Shown: positions 7,863 through 14,167 of the stretch, piece after piece
Layout of the letters: each line of letters begins with the position of its first letter
Numbering within the stretch: position 1 is the stretch's first letter
The notes under the pieces: generated by a model
Database searches by the model: none
The model's input: the letters and a program-made list of their open reading frames with translations, nothing else
What the model was told of the DNA's origin: nothing
Program-made: the position numbers and the translations under genes
Source of the DNA: a virus
Reading direction: 5' to 3' (one strand)
Length of the DNA: 44,692 nucleotides
Virus record (IMG/VR): IMGVR_UViG_3300003690_003734
Coordinates: 1-44,692 of that record

Positions 7863-8140
7863 GCCGCCTCCCTCCTGTCCTCAATCCGATTCGCCGCAAT
7901 CCGGCGCATCACCTTGGCCCGAACGGCTGACATGTGATCCATGTCAATCTTGCAAGCGTTCAGCGCGGCTTTCTTAACGGCGTATTCGTGAAGCCGGTCT
8001 TCTTTGGTGATCGGCTCAATGCCTGCCAGCGGAGGTGAAAAAGAGCGGGCGACAACTTTCTGCCCGCTAAACAACGCTCGCAGGGAACTGCTCTTTAGTC
8101 GTGCCTGGGCACGGTGGAATTGGGTGTCGAGAGGGCTCAT
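7859..8140 (-). CDS. Small basic phage hypothetical protein
   Basis: The 93-aa product (MSPLDTQFHRAQARLKSSSL onward) is basic and helical in its C-terminal half (KKAALNACKIDMDHMSAVRA). It is the second gene of the left operon and overlaps the LuxR-type gene by 4 nt. No family recognised. Confidence 0.7.
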   Translation of the reverse strand: MSPLDTQFHRAQARLKSSSLRALFSGQKVVARSFSPPLAGIEPITKEDRLHEYAVKKAALNACKIDMDHMSAVRAKVMRRIAANRIEDRREAA

Positions 8141-8535
8141 GACAGCACTCCTGAAATCTCATGCCGACCTACGCGCGCAACCTGAGCAACCTTCGGGCGA
8201 CCCTGGGGTGCGCGGACAGTGGTGCGACCAATGGGGAGGGCGGCCAGTGCACAGAGCATGAAGACAACCAGGCTCATCATCTTCGGGCGCTCAAGAATGC
8301 CGTGGATCCACATCTGGCAGATGAGGTCACACTTATTGAACGCGGAGAGCTTGTCCTTCAGCGCGTCGATGTGGTTGTTGACCGTGTCAAGGCTGATGCC
8401 CAACTCAACGGCAATGTCGATGCTCTTGTAGCCCTTGCTGATCAGCTCAGCGACTTCGCGTTGACGCGGAGATAGGTGACTGGTGTCGCCCAGCTCCGGC
8501 TCAAGGTGTTCGTAGTGATGGATGCGCTTTGGCAT
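8137..8535 (-). CDS. LuxR-type HTH protein with C-terminal membrane segment
   Basis: The 132-aa product has a LuxR/GerE-type helix-turn-helix at about residues 21-75 (LSPRQREVAELISKGYKSID, then VELGISLDTVNNHIDAL) followed by a hydrophobic stretch MMSLVVFMLCALAALPI (about 86-102) and a basic tail. It is the first gene behind pL, the position that lambda gives to N. ATG 8535 is chosen because CCTCCC (8543-8548, reverse complement GGGAGG) lies 7 nt upstream; longer in-frame starts lie in or upstream of the pL -10 box and could not be on the pL transcript. A membrane-anchored regulator is the inference; the target is unknown. Confidence 0.8.
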   Translation of the reverse strand: MPKRIHHYEHLEPELGDTSHLSPRQREVAELISKGYKSIDIAVELGISLDTVNNHIDALKDKLSAFNKCDLICQMWIHGILERPKMMSLVVFMLCALAALPIGRTTVRAPQGRPKVAQVARVGRHEISGVLS

Positions 8536-8550
8536 TTTATTGCCTCCCTG

Positions 8551-8622
8551 TGTAACCACAGTTGTTTTGGTATGAAACAATAACAACACAGGTTGTTTTA
8601 ACTGTCAACAACCATTGTTGTA
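8551..8622. promoter_or_regulatory. OL: three repressor operator-like sites
   Basis: Two strong 16-bp inverted repeats of form AACAAC-N4-GTTGTT lie at 8582-8597 (spacer ACAG) and 8607-8622 (spacer CATT, last base A), with a weaker site at 8551-8566 (TGTAAC-CACA-GTTGTT). The same consensus occurs at OR near the other side of the repressor gene. The two strong sites cover the -10 and -35 of pL, so repressor binding should block leftward transcription. Confidence 0.75.
8580..8608 (-). promoter_or_regulatory. pL, leftward early promoter
   Basis: On the minus strand a perfect TTGACA -35 (8608-8603) is followed after 17 nt by a TGTTAT -10 (8585-8580). These are the same two hexamers and spacing as at pR. 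The predicted start near 8573 lies about 40 nt before the chosen ATG of the LuxR-type gene. Confidence 0.8.
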
Positions 8623-8650
8623 TTTTTTGGCAAATAAAAAGCAGAGTTGC

Positions 8651-8986
8651 TTAAAAGCCCTTGCAGGCGCGTAGGATCATGGATTGGGCGGCGCGGGAGC
8701 GCGTGTTGTCGACGTGTTCGGTAATGCAGCGGTCAACTTCAGGCTGGCCTGGACGGACGGTGTCGGTTGGTGCAGGGTGTTGACGGCGGCACTCTCGGTA
8801 CTTGGCGTGCGCGACATGATCGGATCGGGTGCCCGGCATTTCCCTGAGGACACACTGACTAAGCGGTGATACTGGCTCTGTGGAGGCAGCAAAGAAAACG
8901 AACGCGTTTATCCCAACCACGACAATGGCAATAGCGACGAGCCAGGGCGGCCCGATGCGGGAGGCGATCAGCGAAGGACGGACCAC
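8651..8986 (-). CDS. Small membrane protein in rex position
   Basis: The 111-aa product starts at GTG 8986 and overlaps the end of the repressor gene by 19 nt. A single transmembrane helix lies at about residues 14-34 (PWLVAIAIVVVGINAFVFFA), followed by a soluble, Cys-containing domain (CVLREMPG, ECRRQHPA, DRCITEHVD, LRACKGF). It would be co-transcribed with the repressor from pRM in a lysogen, like lambda rexAB, so a superinfection-exclusion or other lysogenic role is plausible. That function is inferred only from position and topology. Confidence 0.7.
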   Translation of the reverse strand: MVRPSLIASRIGPPWLVAIAIVVVGINAFVFFAASTEPVSPLSQCVLREMPGTRSDHVAHAKYRECRRQHPAPTDTVRPGQPEVDRCITEHVDNTRSRAAQSMILRACKGF

Positions 8987-9732
8987 CAGAAAACCCGGCC
9001 AATGAGACGGATGTTCTCGGCAACATCTTCGGCATCGTAGTCTTCAGCCGGATACTCCGAGATGTTTTCTGAAATCACTCTGAGCCCACCACCTGGTCGC
9101 CGCTGAAGGTATTTCACGCGGAGCATGCCATCATGGTCAAAGGCGTAAATCTCGCCGTCACGGATTTCCTTGTCGCCGGTATCTACACCCACAGTAGTGC
9201 CGTCCGGAATCAGGCGCTCCATGCTGTTGCCTTTAACAGTCGCGCACGCGGCATTGGCGGGCTCAACACCAGCCCTGGATAGGGTGGATTTTGCGAATCG
9301 TAGTTTTGCGCCGTGGTTCTCGATAACTTCAGTCCTTCCACCTCCGGCAGCCATTTCGACCTCCCGGAACAACGGTAGTTCAACTTCGTCTGGGCCGAGT
9401 GGTGTATCGCTGTCCCAGGCGTCCATACGGCCAAAGAACTCCAGTTCGTTTTCCTGGACGCCCTGTACCTGATTTTTACTTTGGCTGACGTTTGGCATGT
9501 ACGCAACCTTTGCGTTGGCCGACGTGCGCTGCTGCGGACCTTCTCCGCTAACCAGCCATTCCAGGGATATATCCAGCGCCTTGGCGAGATCCGCAGCTTT
9601 GGATGATTGACGGCTGTCCCGTTTTTCAAGCGCGCCAATGGCTGCCTGCGTCATTCCGACCACGCGAGCCAACTTTTCTTGTGACCAGCCCGCAGCTTCG
9701 CGGGCCTGCTTTAATCGCTTCCCTAATGCCAT
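8968..9732 (-). CDS. cI: CI-like S24-family repressor
   Basis: The 254-aa product has an N-terminal XRE-type helix-turn-helix (residues 5-60; WSQEKLARVVGMTQAAIGAL) and a C-terminal LexA/CI-type peptidase. The autocleavage site is probably the Ala-Gly bond at 129-130 (MAAGGG), with nucleophile Ser170 in KGNSMERLIPDG and general base Lys207 in LRVKYLQR. It should repress pL and pR, and be inactivated by RecA-stimulated self-cleavage. Start ATG 9732; pRM is predicted just upstream. It faces away from cro in the usual divergent switch layout. Confidence 0.92.
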   Translation of the reverse strand: MALGKRLKQAREAAGWSQEKLARVVGMTQAAIGALEKRDSRQSSKAADLAKALDISLEWLVSGEGPQQRTSANAKVAYMPNVSQSKNQVQGVQENELEFFGRMDAWDSDTPLGPDEVELPLFREVEMAAGGGRTEVIENHGAKLRFAKSTLSRAGVEPANAACATVKGNSMERLIPDGTTVGVDTGDKEIRDGEIYAFDHDGMLRVKYLQRRPGGGLRVISENISEYPAEDYDAEDVAENIRLIGRVFWWSVLR

Positions 9733-9759
9733 AACTTAGCTCTGAGTAAGTTTCCAGCA

Positions 9760-9788
9760 ATTTAAAACATTTGTAGTTTTTTAACCAA
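9760..9788 (-). promoter_or_regulatory. pRM, repressor maintenance promoter
   Basis: On the minus strand TTGGTT (9788-9783) and TTAAAT (9765-9760) are separated by 17 nt and lead into the repressor start at 9732. The -35 abuts the middle operator (9787-9802) and the -10 touches the weak operator at 9766-9781. This is the lambda arrangement in which repressor at OR2 activates pRM and binding at OR3 shuts it off. Confidence 0.6.
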
Positions 9789-9824
9789 CAACAGTAGTTG
9801 ACAACAAAAACAACTCATGTTGTT
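9766..9824. promoter_or_regulatory. OR: three repressor/Cro operator-like sites
   Basis: Sites following AACAAC-N4-GTTGTT lie at 9809-9824 (spacer TCAT, perfect), 9787-9802 (AACAAC-AGTA-GTTGAC) and more weakly at 9766-9781 (AACATT-TGTA-GTTTTT). Spacing of 21-22 bp puts all three on one face of the helix. The two stronger ones cover pR. Confidence 0.75.
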
Positions 9825-9826
9825 AT
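9798..9826 (+). promoter_or_regulatory. pR, rightward early promoter
   Basis: A perfect -35 TTGACA (9798-9803), 17-nt spacer and -10 TGTTAT (9821-9826). The predicted start is near 9832-9833, on top of the first ATG of the cro frame, which argues for the internal ATG at 9854 as the true cro start. Confidence 0.82.
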
Positions 9827-9853
9827 GTCGGCATGAACTATGTGGAGACCGTT

Positions 9854-10105
9854 ATGGCTAAAAGTGCTCTGGAAAGGGCCATTGAGATCAAGGGCGGGCA
9901 GACTCCCCTAGCCGCTGCCTGCGGAATTACGCAGCCATACGTCTGGAACTGGCTTAACCGGGACGGTCGGGTTCCTGCCGAATACGCCCTGAGCGTTTGT
10001 CGGGCCGTTGATTTTGGTGTTCGTCCTCATGATCTGCGTCCTGATATTTATCCGAATCCCAACGATTGCGTTCCCGATCAATACAGGTCGGCAAACGCAG
10101 CATGA
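9854..10105 (+). CDS. cro: Cro / YdaS-like repressor
   Basis: The 83-aa product (MAKSALERAIEIKGGQTPLA onward) is a single helix-turn-helix of the Cro/YdaS type: GGQTPLAAACGITQPYVWNW with recognition helix around residues 24-32 and the helix EYALSVCRAVDFGV behind it. It is the first gene on the pR transcript, divergent from cI. Start 9854 is preferred because GGAG at 9844-9847 has 6-nt spacing; the upstream ATG at 9833 coincides with the predicted transcription start. Confidence 0.88.
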   Translation: MAKSALERAIEIKGGQTPLAAACGITQPYVWNWLNRDGRVPAEYALSVCRAVDFGVRPHDLRPDIYPNPNDCVPDQYRSANAA

Positions 10106-10114
10106 TTTCATTTT

Positions 10115-10148
10115 CCCTATTTCAGGTGACCGAAATAATGGGTTTTTT
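10115..10148 (+). terminator. Terminator after cro (tR-like)
   Basis: CCCTATTTC (10115-10123) can pair with GAAATA (10132-10137) and GGG (10140-10142), followed by six T (10143-10148). The hairpin has an AT-rich stem closed by a GC base and a U tract. It would stop pR transcripts before the structured region unless antiterminated. Confidence 0.6.
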
Positions 10149-10169
10149 GGGGCTGAATAAATAAACAGT

Positions 10170-10745
10170 GTTTTGCCCTGGAAGCAGGGCGCATACGAAA
10201 GAGCGCGGGCGTGCAAAACCGTAACCGAGCAGCACATGTAAGCAGGGTGATAGCCCCTGACTCAGATCCCGGATGAGTGTGCGTACGCAGGTAGACCGCT
10301 CTTTTTCATATGCGAATGCCGCAGAGAGAGCCCGTCCGCTTCGGCGGAATCTGAACTGACCGCGTGAGCTGCGGCAGGAATGTAGGGCCATAGAACGTCG
10401 TGCGTCGAGCCACCGGCGCCACGGCTCCACCCTGGGGATGGTGCCCAGGGCACCCGGCACAAAAGTATCACCGCTGGCAGGTGGTTGACGTGTCCCCGGA
10501 CGAGGGTAACCGGGACGCATCGTGAGAGGGCTCCCATGCATACGCGGAGCATGTGCCGGGTTCGCCCGCGTGAGTCCTCTCAGATGCGGTGAATGCCCGG
10601 TGGTGACGGGCAGCAGAAGCAGATGGATAGCGGGCGAGGCTTCGGCCCTGAGTAGGTCTTTCGGGATAGTCGAAAGGGATTAGTTCGGAGATAGCCGTCT
10701 CCCATCAAGCCGGGATCACTTCCGGTCACCGCGTCTCATTTAAAC
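10170..10745 (+). ncRNA. Candidate large structured RNA, segment A
   Basis: About 575 nt with no credible gene but many exact helices. Examples: GCCCTG/CAGGGC (10175-10190); GCATA+GAAAGAGCG (10191-10205) with CGCTCTTTT+TATGC (10297-10313); TGCCGCAG/CTGCGGCA (10317-10324, 10369-10376); TCCGC-TTCG-GCGGA (10335-10348); CCCTGGG/CCCAGGG (10430-10450); GCATC+TGAGAGG (10517-10529) with CCTCTCA+GATGC (10576-10587); CGGG-TTCG-CCCG (10557-10568); TGCCCG/CGGGCA (10594-10612); CTTTCG/CGAAAG (10658-10676); GGAGA/TCTCC (10687-10702). UUCG tetraloops recur. Minus-strand frames here lack ribosome sites. The plus strand is assumed to be the RNA strand because it lies on the pR transcript. Family unknown; the GOLLD, ROOL and HEARO-type large RNAs are the classes to compare. 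Confidence 0.5.
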
Positions 10746-10758
10746 GGGAGGATTGGGT

Positions 10759-10938
10759 ATGACAACTAACGTAACGATTCAGGCGCACTGCTCCGACGAC
10801 AAAGAGGTCGTCGTTTCTATGCAAGACGGCAGCTACGGCGAAACTCACGTTCTTCAAAATGGCGAAGAACAGACGCTTTACGCCTTTGATGATCGTGTGA
10901 TCAGCGTGAAAGAGCGGGCGAAAGAAAGCACGGAATGA
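10759..10938 (+). CDS. Small conserved-looking phage protein between RNA segments
   Basis: The 59-aa product (MTTNVTIQAHCSDDKEVVVS onward) is beta-rich and acidic, with repeating strands (EVVVSMQDG, ETHVLQNGEEQTLYAFDD). A strong GGGAGG (10746-10751) sits 7 nt before ATG 10759. It is the only convincing gene in the 1.4-kb stretch between cro and the replication genes. I have the impression of similar short proteins in other gammaproteobacterial prophages but cannot name a family. No function assigned. Confidence 0.75.
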   Translation: MTTNVTIQAHCSDDKEVVVSMQDGSYGETHVLQNGEEQTLYAFDDRVISVKERAKESTE

Positions 10939-10940
10939 GA

Positions 10941-11535
10941 CAGGCGACTGACTGCCGTAAGCAGTCCGCATCTGGGAGCCCTCTGGTAAAGGCTGGCCAG
11001 CGCCCGGAAAGCCAAAGTACACGGCCTACGGGATGTGATTTGTGGTGCGTCGGTTCGATTCCGACAGATCACGCCAGAGGGTTCCGCAGATGCGAAGGGT
11101 TGGGAGATCCCGGCCGGCATCACAGCAACGATGGTTGCGAACTTGTAGAACGCCGTGAGGCGTCCAGATCTACCCGGCGGTCATGGGAGTGTCCTAAAGA
11201 GCTACCCCGCCGCTCCCACGGTGAGAAGTGGGTAGTAGACCGGTAAACCTTCGGGTCCGGTCGATGGCCGGGATGCAGTAGCTGAGTGTTCAGGGCCTTT
11301 TCCCTTTGAGCATTTAGAGCCCTGGGGGCATCGCCCCGCGAGGGCTTTAAGCGGTGACGGCATATGCCGATTTGACATGAGTCTGATTTCAACCGGATTG
11401 GGAGAGCAGCCATGTAACACCACCAGAGGTAACCGGCAGCCCGAATGCTGGCGCCAGAACCAGCGAACTGCATCGCGGTGAAGGCGCAATCACATAATGC
11501 AGAGCCCCTGGGTACCGACCGCGAGGGGCTTCAGA
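10941..11535 (+). ncRNA. Candidate large structured RNA, segment B with tRNA-like element
   Basis: About 600 nt without a credible gene. Helices include GACTGC/GCAGTC (10950-10966); a near-continuous 20-bp pairing of 10967-10986 with 11074-11094 (one bulged G at 11086); ATCCCGGCC/GGCCGGGAT (11107-11115, 11266-11274) closing a multibranch domain; GCAAC/GTTGC (11125-11138); GTAGA-ACGCC-GTGA-GGCGT-CCAGA-TCTAC (11145-11173, GNRA loop); GACCGG..ACC-TTCG-GGT-CCGGTC (11238-11262); CAGGGC/GCCCTG (11291-11324); GGGGC-ATC-GCCCC (11325-11337); AGCCCCT/AGGGGCT (11503-11530). The following gene has its own AGGAGG. It could be one RNA together with segment A, or separate. Confidence 0.5.
11035..11076 (+). 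ncRNA. tRNA-like acceptor/T-arm minihelix with encoded CCA
   Basis: GTGATTT (11035-11041) pairs over all 7 bp (one T-G wobble) with AGATCAC (11066-11072). Between them are a 7-nt linker and a perfect tRNA T arm: stem GTCGG/CCGAC (11049-11053, 11061-11065) with loop TTCGATT matching the tRNA consensus TTCRANY and the usual closing G-C. G (11073) stands in the discriminator position and CCA follows at 11074-11076. There is no room for D or anticodon arms, so it is not a translating tRNA. Such minihelices are known minimal RNase P substrates. Alternative: a captured tRNA 3' end. Confidence 0.65.
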
Positions 11536-11548
11536 TTCAGGAGGCTCT

Positions 11549-11908
11549 ATGTCAATTCTCAGGTTCGGATCCCCCGAATACTTCCAGGCTCTCGATCAGC
11601 AAGTCAACGCCATGCTGGCCCCGCAGTTGTCGGCTGGAATCCTAAAGCAAGGACAGGCTAACGAGATCCGCGCCAAGGCCCAGCGTCACGCGCACAGCCA
11701 GGTCGGCAATTTCTACGGCCGCAGTAAGTATGACGGCTCTGGCCGGCTGATGCGTGATATCCCAGCCGCGAAGGACCAGCACACCGGCCGCGTAGTTCTT
11801 CCTTTCCAGGTAGTCACGAACTCTCTAGATCAGGATGAACTGCTGCGGCAAAGGAAACAGCGGAAGGCTGGCAAGGTTCGTCGGAAGCGGATGAATAAGG
11901 CGGCTTAG
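11549..11908 (+). CDS. Phage hypothetical protein, first after RNA region
   Basis: The 119-aa product (MSILRFGSPEYFQALDQQVN onward) has a helical N terminus and a strongly basic tail (RQRKQRKAGKVRRKRMNKAA), suggesting nucleic-acid binding. ATG 11549 is preceded by AGGAGG at about 11539-11544. A hairpin terminator follows at 11919-11955. No family recognised; its place before the replication genes is the only clue to role. Confidence 0.75.
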   Translation: MSILRFGSPEYFQALDQQVNAMLAPQLSAGILKQGQANEIRAKAQRHAHSQVGNFYGRSKYDGSGRLMRDIPAAKDQHTGRVVLPFQVVTNSLDQDELLRQRKQRKAGKVRRKRMNKAA

Positions 11909-11918
11909 CGAGCAATAA

Positions 11919-11957
11919 AAAACCCGCATCAGAGGCTGGCAGGCCTAGCGGGTTTCT
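11919..11957. terminator. Terminator-like hairpin, possibly bidirectional
   Basis: AAACCCGC (11920-11927) pairs with GCGGGTTT (11948-11955) around a 20-nt loop, with an A-rich run before the 5' arm and only TTTC after the 3' arm. It is a better terminator for the opposite strand; for rightward transcription it is weak. Confidence 0.4.
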
Positions 11958-11981
11958 CAAGTAGATAGAGGAATCTTACCG

Positions 11982-12179
11982 ATGAACGAGATCTCAAGCA
12001 AGGCCCACATCCTTCGCCTCAGACTGCTTGTCTGGCTACGCTGGCTCGCTGTTGAGCTCGAGCCGGCCGGCAGTGAGGACTTCCGGGCAATAGCAAGTGA
12101 GTACGCCCGCGCAAAAGGAGAGCTCAACAGGGCGCTCCTGAAAGAGCGTGAGCGCCGGATGAATAGGGGGGCGTTCTGA
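11982..12179 (+). CDS. Small basic phage protein
   Basis: The 65-aa product (MNEISSKAHILRLRLLVWLR onward) is helical and basic, with a Leu/Trp-rich N-terminal segment that is amphipathic rather than clearly transmembrane. Its stop overlaps the start of the replication gene by 1 nt, so it is co-translated with it. Function unknown. Confidence 0.65.
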   Translation: MNEISSKAHILRLRLLVWLRWLAVELEPAGSEDFRAIASEYARAKGELNRALLKERERRMNRGAF

Positions 12180-13042
12180 TGCCGAGATCCAGAAATATCA
12201 AGCCAGGGATAATCCAGAACGATGAACTGGCCTCCCTGGACCCATACGCACGGATCGCCTTTCCGCATCTGTGGATGCTTGCAGACTTCAAGGGGAACAT
12301 TGAGTACAAGCCAGCCAAGCTGAAAGTCCAGGCCCTTCCGTACGACGATATTGATATTGAGTTCATCCTGTCGGAACTGGAACGGGGCGGTTTCATCCAA
12401 AAGTATCATGAGAACGGTTCTCACTATTTGCACATCTGCAAGTTTGAGAAACACCAGAACCCGCACAAGAACGAAGTGCTCCGGGGAACCAATATTCCTA
12501 CTCCGGAGGAAGTTTCAGCCAGGGCAAAGCCCGAAGAAAAACCAGATGTAAAGCAGGAGCTTGACCAAGGAACGGATCAAGTCGAGACAGAAACGGAACA
12601 AGGACGACATGAGAACGGTTCTAATCCTGCTGATTCCTTGATTCCTGATTCCGGATCCCTGATCCCTGAAGAACAACAAGGCTCAACGTCTGGCGACGAT
12701 TCGCCAGCCAGTGTTGATCCGGATGTTGTTCGAGATTTCCCGCTTAAGGACGGAAGCGATTACATCGTCCCTGAAGATTTTGTGGACAAGCTCAAAGACA
12801 CCTACCGAAAGCTCGATGTTGAGCACCATCTCCGATGCGCAAGACTCTGGCTCGTGGCTGCCCCTTCCAGGCGGAAGACCAAGCGAGGGATGACCAAGTT
12901 CCTCAACGGATGGATGGGCAGGCAGAAGCCTACCGCAGAGATTCATCAGATCCAGAGGCAGAGCCGCCATACCGGCTTCGATGAACGCGACTACAGCGAA
13001 GGATTGATTGAGGGGGTGTCCGATGACGCAGCCAATTTCTGA
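12179..13042 (+). CDS. Phage replication initiator-like protein (O-like)
   Basis: The 287-aa product has the N-terminal fold MPRSRNIKPGIIQNDELASL..RIAFPHLWMLADFKG..FEKHQNPHKNE, a winged-helix type found at the start of many phage and plasmid replication proteins. A Glu/Lys/Gln-rich linker (about residues 115-180) and a basic C-terminal helical part follow. Its neighbour is a DnaC-like ATPase, so the pair corresponds to lambda O/P or helicase-loader systems: this protein would bind the origin and recruit the loader and the host helicase. The phage origin may lie inside this gene, as in lambda O, where the linker-coding part contains repeats of GATTCCTGATTCC type at about 12632-12665. Confidence 0.8.
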   Translation: MPRSRNIKPGIIQNDELASLDPYARIAFPHLWMLADFKGNIEYKPAKLKVQALPYDDIDIEFILSELERGGFIQKYHENGSHYLHICKFEKHQNPHKNEVLRGTNIPTPEEVSARAKPEEKPDVKQELDQGTDQVETETEQGRHENGSNPADSLIPDSGSLIPEEQQGSTSGDDSPASVDPDVVRDFPLKDGSDYIVPEDFVDKLKDTYRKLDVEHHLRCARLWLVAAPSRRKTKRGMTKFLNGWMGRQKPTAEIHQIQRQSRHTGFDERDYSEGLIEGVSDDAANF

Positions 13043-13853
13043 GGAAATGGACGCGCTTGAGGCGCGAATCAATAAGGCCATGGGTGTCGATGATCGCCAG
13101 CCTGGGCTCTGTGAGATCCACGGCGATTTCGTGAATGTTCACTTCTCGGGCAACGGCAAACGCTCTGAAGGCTGGGCCGGCTGCCCTGAGTGCGCAATTA
13201 TCCGCCACGATGAAAAGGCAGAGCAGGAACGCAAAGAGCGCGAGCTGGAGCGGTATCGTCAAAGGATCGAGGCGCTGGTTAGAAACAGCGGGATCCCTGA
13301 GCGATTCGCGAGCAAGTCATTCGACAACTTCCAGGCGGTCAACCAGAAAGCTGCTGGCCACCTGAAGAAGATCCGCGAGTATGCGGACCTGATCTCCGAG
13401 GATGACCATGGCGGTCGCTGCCTGCTTATGCTGGGCAAGGTCGGCAACGGCAAAACGCACCTGGGCTGCGCACTGATCGAATACGTCATTCGAAAGTCAG
13501 GCAACCCCTGTTACTACCGGACGTTTTCGGATCTGGTTCGCCAGGTGAAGGGCTCTTTCGCCAAAGGCGCACAGTATTCCGAGCAGGATGTTTATGAGGA
13601 TTTCGGAAAAGGCCGCGTCGTGGTGCTCGATGAAGTCGGCATGCAGAACTTCACCGACTTTGAGCAGGCTGTCGCCTATGAGGCAATCAATGCCCGCTAC
13701 CTCGCCCAGCGCCCAACCGTTCTGATCTCCAATCTTCAGGCCAGCGATCTTCCGTTGTGTGTTGGTGAGCGTGTAGTTGACCGGCTCCGCGAGGGTGGTG
13801 GTCGCGCCCTGGACTTCGACTGGAAGTCGTATCGTCTCGGAGGTGCCCAATGA
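13023..13853 (+). CDS. dnaC-like: DnaC-like helicase loader ATPase
   Basis: The 276-aa product is an AAA+ ATPase of the DnaC/IstB type. A Cys/His cluster lies near the N terminus (C30, H33, C54, C57; possible zinc finger), then a charged helix, Walker A GKVGNGKT (138-145), Walker B VVVLDEVG (199-206) and a sensor element in VLISNL. Family members load the replicative helicase DnaB at the phage origin. Start ATG 13023 overlaps the end of the initiator gene by 20 nt, which indicates coupled expression. Confidence 0.9.
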   Translation: MTQPISEEMDALEARINKAMGVDDRQPGLCEIHGDFVNVHFSGNGKRSEGWAGCPECAIIRHDEKAEQERKERELERYRQRIEALVRNSGIPERFASKSFDNFQAVNQKAAGHLKKIREYADLISEDDHGGRCLLMLGKVGNGKTHLGCALIEYVIRKSGNPCYYRTFSDLVRQVKGSFAKGAQYSEQDVYEDFGKGRVVVLDEVGMQNFTDFEQAVAYEAINARYLAQRPTVLISNLQASDLPLCVGERVVDRLREGGGRALDFDWKSYRLGGAQ

Positions 13854-14167
13854 GCCTCAACGAAATCTGCCGCCTGTACCGCAAGGGCCAGAAGCTACGC
13901 CGGCAAGCTAAAGAGCTATCGAACGCCAGCCTGGCTCGCAAGTTTGAGTGCAGCGAGCGGACCATCGCCAAGATTGCCAACCGCATGCCGGTATCTGTGC
14001 CAGAGGATGAGCAGCGAATTATCCGCGCATGCATATCAGAGCGTGACCGGATGAAGTCCGAAGCCGCCGAACTGTCTATGCATAGACTCGGGAAGCAGTA
14101 CGGTCTGTCCAAGAGCAGCATAGCCTCGCACCTGGAATATCTGGCAGAGCGGGAGGTGGCTGCATGA
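13850..14167 (+). CDS. Phage protein with two HTH-like motifs
   Basis: The 105-aa product contains two similar helix-turn-helix candidates, LSNASLARKFECSERTIAKI (about residues 23-42) and LSMHRLGKQYGLSKSSIASH (about 75-94), as if duplicated. It is probably DNA-binding. ATGA overlaps link it to the loader gene upstream and the zinc-finger gene downstream. Confidence 0.75.
   Translation: MSLNEICRLYRKGQKLRRQAKELSNASLARKFECSERTIAKIANRMPVSVPEDEQRIIRACISERDRMKSEAAELSMHRLGKQYGLSKSSIASHLEYLAEREVAA

Noticed and set aside
10122-10552. Minus-strand ORFs (139 and 96 codons) across structured segment A
   Set aside because: No ribosome sites, Arg/Pro/Ser-rich low-quality products, and the region is better explained by base-paired structure.
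11000-11076. A complete tRNA gene ending at 11076
   Set aside because: The T arm and acceptor are canonical, but there is no matching 5' acceptor at tRNA distance and no D or anticodon arm. Only a minihelix can be supported.
11120-11489. Minus-strand ORFs (117 and 95 codons) across structured segment B
   Set aside because: Same reasons as for segment A; they cut across exact helices and have no coding signature.
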